From positions 372,001 through 436,000 of the forward strand of contig CP012818.1 in the NCBI GenBank assembly GCA_001936135.1: DNA of 64,000 bases, written 5' to 3'. The notes under the pieces were generated by a model. That model was not told where the DNA came from and ran no database searches. It saw nothing but the letters and a program-made list of their open reading frames with translations. The stretch comes from Saccharomycopsis fibuligera x Saccharomycopsis cf. fibuligera. Taxonomy: Eukaryota > Ascomycota > Saccharomycetes > Ascoideales > Saccharomycopsidaceae. This document shows, in pieces, positions 18,833-28,440 of this stretch (positions are counted from its first letter, which is position 1; each line of letters starts with the position of its first letter). The position numbers and the translations under genes are program-made.

Positions 18833-21800
18833 CCTTTTTCAATTTTTTTTGCATGTGTATATTTTATATACCGCCAACAGGCAAGTAAAGATCTCATTGA
18901 TTTACTTCATATATCTTCTTTATTATATGTGACTTGTTGATTGTTTATCTACTTTTTGAAAGCCTATTTGCTTTTGTTTACCAAATAGAGACGTTTGCTG
19001 ATTGCTGTTTGGATCTCCGCTCCTAGATACATGGCTGCATTTGAACAATATACCGTGCTGGGATGAAGCGTATTCATGAAACACTGGGTGCATTGTTTAA
19101 ATTGGTGCCCGCTTCTTGCTTGATTATGGTCATGGTCGTGGGAGTCAATACATACGTACGTTGGTTGAAGTAATTTAAATGTGGGTTATTACTGTATTCG
19201 TAATACATTTTATTGCACGTCGGACTCGTGGAGATCAAATACAAAAAAGGAAACATTCGCTAGTCATTATTTGAGCCTTTGGAAACCAATGTTTTCATAA
19301 GACAGGTGATGAAGCTTTTTTTTTACTATTGGCCTGTGTATTAATATACAGACGAACTGCAATCATTTGAGTGGTGAATTGTGCGCATATGTGTGCCAAT
19401 TTTTGTATTTTTATAATTATTGTGCACAATTATTAATCACATCAGCAACGTGTATATGCTTGTATACACAAAAATAAACGTCATAATATATATATTTTTA
19501 GAATGTTGAAAGTTTCACTCCACCGTTTCCTTGTTCATGCAATTATCGTATGAGAAAATATGTTGCAATGCAAAACCGTTAATTAATGTTGATTACTATA
19601 TTATCATGTTGGCGACGCAACAAGTACTTTCGAAAGGTAGCTCGCACAAAAACTCATCTGTGAATAAGTGACTAACTGTAGAGGCACACTACACAAGTCA
19701 TATTTTTACGAAGAGCCAAGGTTGTATTATGTACTTTTCTGCCGGGCGTCCCTGCATGGAGACTAAAAGTACTGGTTTTTGTTTTGTTCAACTCGAGCCT
19801 CTTTTTCCACTCATCAAGTAGAGTTAAAGTTGACGCAAAGTGCATGAAGCCAGTAAGATGGACAATTTTTTCAGCAGGGGAAATTGCCGTACCATGATTT
19901 AGTGAAGGTTGTTTTATCGACGAACTTTAATATTTGTTATGCTGTCGGAGAATAACACCCTCTGTTTATAGACCTCAGATTTGACATACTTGAAAAAAAT
20001 TACGCTTTTCTCTCGTGATTAACGGCATTTCATGTACGGTAGTATGCCAGCAGAATATTTTTACTACTAGAATATTGGGGCTCAACTTGTACGAAAGAGT
20101 TTTGCAAAGCAGCTGTGTGTTCACTGCTATGCAAAGTGGAAGCCGTGTTACGCATTTACCAACTCTTACGTTGTGGTGAAAAATCATGACAATAGTGCCA
20201 GATTCCAAAAGCGAGCTTACTAAAAGTATGGCGGTAGCGCATATGCAATAGTGACTTCTGTTACGAGAAAAAAAAACATTAAGACTTTTCTTCATGACTA
20301 TAGTGCATTGGTTTTAAAAAAATGGCTTGAGAATATTGCTATTCAAATTTGAGGAAAAACAAGATAAGATACCGCTTTCAGTAATCCGAGCATTTGTATT
20401 TTGGGCTTTGACTTGCACTTTATAGCGCTATAGCAGAGCCTGAAACTCATGAGCTTCGAACTATACTTGAGCTTGCCAAGTCCAGTTACTTTTTGTTTTG
20501 CAGACTTTCAGCTTTGGTGTTTTGTGCATTTTTCGTTTTGGCTTGGCTGCTTGGTATTGAATATGTGTTGCAAGCTATCTTTGGTTACAGTTTTGTTAAA
20601 GAGTTGGTAGTGCTTTTCCATTTTCCTTTTGTAGCCTTTATTTTGTCAACGGGAATGTAGAGTTAGCTACACCAGAATGGAAAAGATGCTCACAGTATCA
20701 CGCTTGGGTGCTGAAGCACACAATATTCGAGAATTAATAACTTCCTCATCCTCTCGTTCCGGACGCACGTTGTCTCTCTTTTAACTTATTCCACTAACGC
20801 TATGCAGCTTTTAGTTTATCCAATACGGAAAGTCCAAAATTTCCTTATTGTCAAACAGGCACAAACTAGACTATTGCTGGTGTTTTGATGACCACTTTCT
20901 GAAAACATCTTTCGGCTTTGTCTTGTTGCAACATGAGAAGAATATGATTGTGGTGAAAGGCAAACCCGTTAAATTTTCTCTCTCCTCCTACACGCAATCG
21001 AATATAGCAAACAGCTCCGACCGTTTTTCTGTATTTCGAAAATCAGCAATGTCATGCATACTGCAGGAAATTGATGGCCTTGCATGTCTAACTGTAGTTG
21101 AAACTATAGCCAAGCACACAATAACGGGTCCCGCTGTATGCAAAATGCGTACTTATTTGCGTTCGTTCGCAATTAGCTGGAGCACAAGAGAGTCGATTTT
21201 GCACAGCGGAAATCGCCAAATTTCTGAATCAGGAAGATCTACAGTATAGCAAAACAACAAAACGTAAAACGTTTTGCCAGCTAAAACACCTAAGTGTTAG
21301 CAAGCGTTGAGGTGGGATTTTGAAAAGGGTTGGGTTTTGTAAACAGAAAAAATCTTTAAACAAAATATTTTCTGTAGAATAAGGCAGAAATGTAAAAAGT
21401 TTCATTGCTCCACGTATATGGTTGCTTAGCTTTTACTTTACTCACATACATGTGGCCTTTCAAGTCTAGCAAATAGAAAATGTGCGAGGTAGATGCTGAG
21501 CAGCAATTATTAACTGCATGGAAATGTCTGAGGCTACCCCATTGCTCTTCAGTTCGGAATTAAAACATAAATGTCAAGCACCTTTCGCTTTTTTCTTTCG
21601 TTTACCTGTGTCCATGCTTGCTCCTGTTTAAATCTCTTTTCTTTACTGAAGCTACTAAACCGTTCCTAAACCAATATGGCATCACGGATACCACTAAAAG
21701 CCAAAGTTTAGTACTAATTACCTCTACGTTAACCTTAATTGTGAATATCCAACAACTTTTGCCTCAACATTCCGGTTACGATTTTTCTCAAAAGAAACGC

Positions 21801-22311
21801 ACTAGTTGTAGCTAGAGCCAGTGTGGATCACCATAGTGGCGGCTATCAATTACGGGTGTCGCAGGCATAAAGATAGAGTTCGATTGTACAGAAGACTCAC
21901 AGTGAGAGATGTTTCGAGCGCTATTTCCCAGATAGGTTTTTCCCTATTTAGGACACTAAAACATCAAACAATGGTGATTATCTTGTCTGAGAAAAAGCGT
22001 TATTGTTTTCCTGCAATATTGCTTTGGCGCCACATGTGCTTTTCTTTCTCGAGGCTGTCTTTCTTGGCCGGGAAATAGCACTGCAGTACAATACGACTTG
22101 GTGGTACTAAACTGTATAAATAATTTTCATATCCTTGCCAACTGGCCCTTGCATCATCAAATAAAGAGTGCTATGCTCTTCAAACGTTTTGCCCTTTTGA
22201 TACCCATACTTCTGTCCGTATATCTCAGCTTGGTTGGCAAAATAGACATAGCCTATATTAGCTTCAATCAACACACCAAAGTACAATAAAATAAAAAGCC
22301 AATAGTCAAAT
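18833..22311. other. Gene-poor 3.5 kb upstream of the DAL5-like transporter
   Basis: No gene recognised on either strand. The longest frame (20848-21249, 133 codons) starts at a non-ATG codon and has no recognisable motif. A run of AT-rich sequence lies at about 19400-19500. I looked for large inverted repeats that might mark a regional centromere and saw none. Confidence 0.5.
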
Positions 22312-23895
22312 ATGATCATTAATCATCTAACTATGAACGGGGAAAAGCCCCAGGATCTTGAGAATCCACAGTTCGACAAGTCAAGTGCCTTGTTTTACCA
22401 AGAAGTTTCTAACGACAACCAGTTCAGTGTCTTGGAGAATCAACAGTACCTTAGTGAAGAACTGAAAAGTATACAGACTGCTGCTCTTGCCGAAAAATAT
22501 AACATCAACCAAAGGGCATTGATGAAAAAGATAGATCTTTGCTTGATCCCCCCATTCTGTGTTTTGTTTTTCGTCTCTTATCTCAACAAGGCCAATTTTG
22601 GCTTCTGCTTGATTGACAACATCAGTGCGAGTTTGAACACCGATACAGTGACCCTTGCTGGCGCCTACGCAGCATTCTTTGCACCATACCTTTTTTTCCA
22701 AGCCTTCAGTAATGTTATTTTGAAATACATTAGACCTCATTTCTGGATAAGTGTCACAGTTCTCATCTATGGTTCTGTGGGAATTGGTTCTGCTTACGTT
22801 AAAGACTTGCCTGCTTTCATTGGTTGCCAGTTCGTCCACGGGCTATTCCAGTCAGGAACAGAAACCGCAATTTACTACATTTTGTCTCACTACTACCAAA
22901 AGCTCGAAGCTCAACGTCGGTTTAGTTTAATCTATGCCAGCAGTTCCATTGGTGGCATCTTAACCAGCGTTATCAACTTGGGAGCTACCGAACATTTAGA
23001 CGGCATGAATGGGTTGGAAAATTGGAGATGGTTGTTACTTATTGAAGGTGCAATCACCTTGGTTGTTGCCGTTATCTTGTTTTTCACTTTCCCAGATTTC
23101 CCAGAAGGTGCCAGATTTTTTGATGATAATGAAACTATCTTCATTGTCAAAAAGCTTGAACTTTACGGTGGTAAATCCGGATACAACTTAATTTTTGGTA
23201 TTTCGGAGACATTGAAGTGCTTGATTGACCCACTAATTTTCGTACCTGCTATTTTGAGTTTCTTTGTTTCTTTCGTTGCATATGCAGTTAACTTATTGGA
23301 ACCTGCCAGTCTTGCAAGAGTGGGATATGTTGGTGTCAAAGCCAGTAAATTAACTGCTATCGTTTGGGTGGTAACTTTAGTTTGGATTTTGATAAATGCA
23401 TTCCTTTCCGACCGTGTCAAAATCAGGTTCCCATTTTTCATCTTTAATTGTGTTGTTATTTTCATTGGCACCATTCTCTACTTGTCAAACTTGCAGTTGC
23501 ATCAACACCCAAAAATTAAACTTGCTGCTTCTGTCTTGCTCTTCATGGGCTCTTATGCCGCGTTACCTATTTTGATTTGTTGGTCCTCAATGAATTTGTG
23601 CGGTCACTTAAGAAAATCTATCGGTATCTCGTTGGAAATTTCGATGGGATCCCTTGGCGGCCTTATTTCTTACTGGGTTTTTGTTGGAAAGGCTACTAAA
23701 TACACATCCGGTTTCATAATCACTTGTGTATTTTCCGTGGTAAGTATTATCCTAGCATTGGTGTACACTATTTACATAAAAAAATTGAACCAGAAGAAAA
23801 GAAACGCCTCATATAAAGAAGAGTTTGACAGGTTGTCAGAAAGATCTAAAATCATCTATGGAGACAGGGACCCACACTTTGACTACATGTACTAA
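22312..23895 (+). CDS. DAL5-like MFS transporter (anion:cation symporter family)
   Basis: A 527-residue plasma-membrane transporter of the allantoate/nicotinate/pantothenate group of the MFS. It starts at the ATG at 22312; a second in-frame ATG lies 7 codons on. A soluble N-terminus of about 75 residues precedes the first helix. RALMKKIDLCLIPPFCVLFFVSYLNKANFG (about 72-101) is the family signature before and through TM1. GAYAAFFAPYLFFQAFSN, QSGTETAIYYILSHYY and NWRWLLLIEGAITLV mark later helices. The substrate cannot be told from sequence. It stands alone in a gene-poor region, with 3.5 kb upstream and 2.2 kb downstream lacking genes. Confidence 0.9.
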   Translation: MIINHLTMNGEKPQDLENPQFDKSSALFYQEVSNDNQFSVLENQQYLSEELKSIQTAALAEKYNINQRALMKKIDLCLIPPFCVLFFVSYLNKANFGFCLIDNISASLNTDTVTLAGAYAAFFAPYLFFQAFSNVILKYIRPHFWISVTVLIYGSVGIGSAYVKDLPAFIGCQFVHGLFQSGTETAIYYILSHYYQKLEAQRRFSLIYASSSIGGILTSVINLGATEHLDGMNGLENWRWLLLIEGAITLVVAVILFFTFPDFPEGARFFDDNETIFIVKKLELYGGKSGYNLIFGISETLKCLIDPLIFVPAILSFFVSFVAYAVNLLEPASLARVGYVGVKASKLTAIVWVVTLVWILINAFLSDRVKIRFPFFIFNCVVIFIGTILYLSNLQLHQHPKIKLAASVLLFMGSYAALPILICWSSMNLCGHLRKSIGISLEISMGSLGGLISYWVFVGKATKYTSGFIITCVFSVVSIILALVYTIYIKKLNQKKRNASYKEEFDRLSERSKIIYGDRDPHFDYMY

Positions 23896-26065
23896 TATTG
23901 GGAATTTTGTATTTTTTTGATTATCTTTTTATTTTTTTATTTTTTTATTTTTTATTTTTTTTTTCTATTTCAAACGTTTTATTGGTTTCTTGTTTAGCTC
24001 TTTTTGCTTTCTCGCGTTATATTCTTTTTACTTCGTCTTCGCGGTCTACCGCCCTTTTAATTTTTTCTAATGGGTTCTACCAATTATTTTGCAATGTTTC
24101 ATTTTTCTTCAAAACAAAAACTAACTGCTTTCTTTAATGTGAAGGCTAATGCTTGGGTATTCGATTGTTTTCAGTGTCTTTTTGGTTACTACTGTTTAAT
24201 TAGGTGTGTATAGGTGGCGTATGATTATATACAATGTTTTTTGATTTCTAAAAATTCACAAAAGTTTATTGTACTTAAGCATTCTAGCTTTTGAAAAAAA
24301 TGAAGCACAAGTTTGTGCGATATATTTTAGTGTTCTCTTTACCAAGATGGTAAGCAAACTGATAAGTCTTACTATGAACCTTCAAGACGAAAAGTTCTAC
24401 CCATTTATGCAGTGTTGAAATCTATGGGAAGTTGCCCTTTTGATACAGAAAATGAATGGCCTCAGTAGTGATATGAAAACACTCCCCATAACCGTCTACC
24501 TTGCTAGTAGCCAGATTTTCATGAGATTTTGTTGGTTCGTTCTAAAGGAGAAGCGAATCGCACATTTTACTCTTTTAAAGACGGCATGCTGACGCATTCT
24601 TAAACTGTCGTTCCTTTTGGTAGAAGCAGCATGAACTTGTTCAGCGCTGCTCTCAATAAAATTAGCTGGAATCAGCTTTGAGCTCGGCTGAAGAGACAAG
24701 TTGTTCGAGCTCTTAGCTTTCTGCTTTTTGCTTTGCTGCGTACACGGCGCATATTTTGCTAGTTTTTCATATTGGCACGTATCTGCATTTATGAGAAACA
24801 ATGCTAACGCATAAAATGCATAAGAACCACCAAAGCTAATCAGTAAGGAAAAAAGCCTACAAACAGAAGAAACACTCGCTTCTATACGGCTTGATGCGCT
24901 TCCATTGCTGCAAACTTCTAGCCTAAACGTAAATCTCAAGATACTTGGGAGTGAAACACTGTCGTTTGCGTTACCTCAGTGGTTAATTCAAAGGTCTATG
25001 GCGAAAAACAATGTTCCATGGACTATTTACACGCTCATGTGCGCATGTCCAAGATCTACCGTACAGATACTATCTTACGGGAAAGCATGTTTTTAGGCAT
25101 CGAAGCCAATTTTTCTTGAGGTTAAACTTTTTACTAGAATGGGTGTAAGGCAAGATGACGAATGATTAGTTTGTATATTCTGTTAGATACAAGTTGTTTG
25201 GCCTTGGTGCTCCTTGGTAGCGTCAGCTAAAGACGAGAGCTGTAGCTGTAGCTGTAGATAGTACCAATTTAAACATTTTACCGTCACTTGCAAGCTTTGC
25301 TTTTTATGGAGTAAGCCTATATTTTGGTTTAACGGTAAAACATTCTAGTTTACAATATTTGAAGAAATTTTAGTAAAAGAACAATGATCTTCCAGCATCC
25401 ATAACCTTAAATACAGTAAGGCAAGGGAAGGGTCCAAATGAGATACCAAAATGTTAATTCAAAAAGACTGTACCTTCTTTAAAGTTTGCCTTGCCTAGAA
25501 TTACTATTTAGATACATCAATTCTCTACTTCTGCTAAATTTTAAACTTCATGATCATAGTTAGACACTATCAAAGCCTGAAATTATTTAGTTCTTGGACA
25601 ATAGTCTTAAAAAGTGTCATTTTTTTTTGATAAGCCTGTATCCCACAAAGACAGCACAATTGCTGCTCTGGATATGTGATAAAAACTGTTCGCCTTACAT
25701 CATCCTTACGTCATCCTACATTGTCATGTTCCAATGAGAATAAGTGGTTTTGAAAAAAAATTCCCACAAGACATTTACTAGTCCACAGCTGCCATTCAAA
25801 AAAGTTGAAACTTTTACTCTGTGGATATCTCAGGAAGTAAGTGTTTGGTATATATGCGTTGTTCCCCCAGACACCGCGAAATATTACCACGTGAACATTC
25901 ACGTGCACAAACAGCCAAAATGGTCTTCTAGAATATTCAGAGAACGTCAACATTAATCCATAAATAAGACGAATCATTCACACCATCGGTGAAAGTGATT
26001 TACACAACTATAGCCAGCAGATCACAAACTCTACCACGCCACGATAATTTTATTGTCACAGGAAG
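23896..26065. other. Gene-poor 2.2 kb between the transporter and JEM1-like gene
   Basis: A T-rich 3' flank (23930-24000) follows the transporter. The rest has no recognisable gene. A 147-codon minus frame at 24496-24939 has no family motif. Two CACGTG boxes lie near the right edge (see separate entry). Confidence 0.5.
25888..25905. promoter_or_regulatory. Paired CACGTG boxes upstream of the JEM1-like gene
   Basis: CACGTG occurs at 25888-25893 and 25900-25905, 12 bp apart centre to centre, about 160-180 bp upstream of the chaperone start. CACGTG is bound by bHLH factors such as Cbf1. Which factor acts here is not known. Confidence 0.4.
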
Positions 26066-28201
26066 ATGATACCCTTATTCAAAGCGCTTCTGCTAGTGCT
26101 ATGGACACAAATATCGTTGGTGCTGGGTGAGCCAGCAGCATCATCGTCATCAGTGATCAGTTCACCATATGAGCATTACTCGGCTGAGTTATCGAGTTTG
26201 GACAGATCGTTCACCGTAGCTGGCCCTAACATTCAGTTGTTACAAGATTACGAATCATTATTGACTAGTGTAATAAGCAGCAGCAGCAGCAGCAATAACA
26301 ATGACAATAACAAGACGGCTTCATTGACATCGAGTGAGCAGAAGTTGTTATTACCAAAGATCTATTACAAGAAAGGCTTAATTGACTTGTTTTTGGGAAA
26401 AGAGACTAAAGCTATTGCAGACTTCAAAAATTGCCTCGCATATGATAATTCAATGAGCCTTGCTAAGGTAAGATTATTGAAATTGTACTTAGTTCACGGC
26501 AAGTACAAGGAGATTGAAGAATTCAAAGAAGAACAGCTTAAAAACGCAAAATTCACATCGTTCATAAACTCAAACAGCGAGATTCAGACGCTTTTGAAAG
26601 AATCAGAACAAGCCCAAAATGATATAGCTGATGCTCAGAAGCTTATCAACAATCGCCAATATGGAGATTGCATTAATAAAGTCTCGCTGATCATATCGGT
26701 TTCTCCTTCAAGTTCAGATTTGTACAAAATGAGAATCCAGTGTTACATCAGTGCGGCGTTGCATAATCAAAAACAAAAACCATTAGAATCCAATGAAAAC
26801 GTCCAGGAGATTAATCTCAGAAAAGATCTAGCATCAAATTTGATTCCTGACTATTTAACATTAGAACAGCTAAATCCATTGACAATTGATAACTATTTGA
26901 CATTGTCTAGATTGTACTTTTTCGGATTGGATGAGCCTGATAATGCGGCCAAGCACATAAGAAGAGGTTTACATTTTGACATGGATGACAAAAGTTTGAA
27001 ACAGTATTCCCTTTTCTTCAAAAGGAACGAAAAGTTGTTGAAACTTGTTCATAAATTCAAGGTTTACAATGAGTGGCTATTCAAAGGAGCTGAGGTGTCC
27101 GGAGAAGAAAAGATTGGTCCTAATTATATCACCAAAAGTGATGCTGAGGCTTTGATCCAAGCATTGTTTGAGGACAAACCAAATATACCATCAAGAGATA
27201 TAAGAAACTTGTACAATGGTCAAGAATTTAAAAATAATTTTGAATTTATCAGCTACTTGGATAACCAATTCAATGAAAAACTCTTCGGTAGCACGTCTGG
27301 TGACTGGAAATCGAAATTGGGACTCAAAAAGACACAGGGAAAGCATCATTTGATTAATGGGTTGGTGCTAGATTTGAACCAATTTGCTTGTGAGAGCTAT
27401 CTTTTGAATAAAAAATCAGCGCTTGCTAAACCTTATTGTATTGCTGCACTCAAGATTGAGAAACAAAATGAAGACGTTAGTCCAGAAACAAGCCGTGATT
27501 ACATTTCTGATTTCTTGCCTGCGATGGTCTTTGATATACAGCAATACATCAAGAGTAAGGATTTGGGTAAACTCAAGCAATTCTATGACAAGTTTAGCAA
27601 AAATGAGAACTTAAAGCAAGTGGAACTTTTCACCAAAATTTACACCAAAATTGAAAAATTACTTCAAAAGCAGCAACAAGAACGCCAGCAACAACAGTTT
27701 CGCCAGCAACAGCAACAACAGCGACAATATAAACAGCAAATGCGTCAAAACTCGCAGCCAAAAAATAATTATTACAAGACCTTAGGCATTTCTAAGGATG
27801 CTAGCTCCAGAGATGTTAAAACCGCATACCGTAACCTTGTGAAGCAATACCATCCAGATAAGTATAAAGGTGATGATGCAGAACAAAAGATGGCAGAGAT
27901 TAACAAAGCGTACGAAGTTCTTTCTAATGATGAGTTAAGACAACGATATGACCAAGGTGATGATCCAAATGAACCTGCTGGAGGTGGAGGTGGCGGCGGG
28001 GGTGGGCCAGGGCCTGGATTTAATCCATTCCAGAATGGCGGGTTCCAGTTTAACTTTGGTAACGGGGGTGGATTTGGTCAACAGTTTGGTGGAGGTGGAT
28101 TTGGTCAACAGTTTGGTGGGTTTGATTTTGGTGGGTTTGGAGCTGGTGCTAATGGTGGGGCTAGAAAGAGTTCGAATCGTAGAAGACAGAAAGCTGGTTG
28201 A
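26066..28201 (+). CDS. JEM1: ER-lumenal TPR-DnaJ co-chaperone (JEM1 / P58IPK type)
   Basis: A 711-residue protein starting at an ATG. Residues 1-22 form a signal peptide (LLLVLW, ending at LGEPAA), so it should enter the ER. A low-complexity Ser/Asn stretch (about 72-90) precedes TPR-like helices (about 95-500). A Gln-rich linker (about 532-565) leads to a J domain at about 567-635, with YYKTLGISKDASSRDVKTAY and the essential HPD in YHPDKY near 595. A Gly/Phe-rich tail ends in basic RRRQKAG, with no HDEL. This order (signal peptide, TPRs, J domain) is that of animal P58IPK/DNAJC3, whose yeast counterpart is Jem1, a partner of BiP/Kar2 in folding, degradation and nuclear fusion. The symbol is by architecture. 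Confidence 0.8.
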   Translation: MIPLFKALLLVLWTQISLVLGEPAASSSSVISSPYEHYSAELSSLDRSFTVAGPNIQLLQDYESLLTSVISSSSSSNNNDNNKTASLTSSEQKLLLPKIYYKKGLIDLFLGKETKAIADFKNCLAYDNSMSLAKVRLLKLYLVHGKYKEIEEFKEEQLKNAKFTSFINSNSEIQTLLKESEQAQNDIADAQKLINNRQYGDCINKVSLIISVSPSSSDLYKMRIQCYISAALHNQKQKPLESNENVQEINLRKDLASNLIPDYLTLEQLNPLTIDNYLTLSRLYFFGLDEPDNAAKHIRRGLHFDMDDKSLKQYSLFFKRNEKLLKLVHKFKVYNEWLFKGAEVSGEEKIGPNYITKSDAEALIQALFEDKPNIPSRDIRNLYNGQEFKNNFEFISYLDNQFNEKLFGSTSGDWKSKLGLKKTQGKHHLINGLVLDLNQFACESYLLNKKSALAKPYCIAALKIEKQNEDVSPETSRDYISDFLPAMVFDIQQYIKSKDLGKLKQFYDKFSKNENLKQVELFTKIYTKIEKLLQKQQQERQQQQFRQQQQQQRQYKQQMRQNSQPKNNYYKTLGISKDASSRDVKTAYRNLVKQYHPDKYKGDDAEQKMAEINKAYEVLSNDELRQRYDQGDDPNEPAGGGGGGGGGPGPGFNPFQNGGFQFNFGNGGGFGQQFGGGGFGQQFGGFDFGGFGAGANGGARKSSNRRRQKAG

Positions 28202-28440
28202 GCTAGCTTCATTAGCAGACTCTATCGGCAATATTTTATATGTAGTTTACATTCCCAAATAATTCGCATATCATAGCGTGGTTTTTAGGACGGAAATAAG
28301 TATAATATTAGATCATAAAGCCAGTATTATCAATAAACGCATTGTATCATATATATGTGTATCAAAGATTGCAAGCTTCTTTATAGTACATTTTCAATTA
28401 TAATATTTACTACCAAGCAACAAGCATTCTATCTAACATC

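Noticed and set aside
24496-24939. 147-codon minus-strand frame
   Set aside because: No recognisable domain, no splice signals around it, and it sits in a gene-poor region with similar chance frames.
18833-25700. Possible regional centromere
   Set aside because: No long inverted repeats seen by eye between the two gene-poor flanks. Being gene-poor alone is not evidence.
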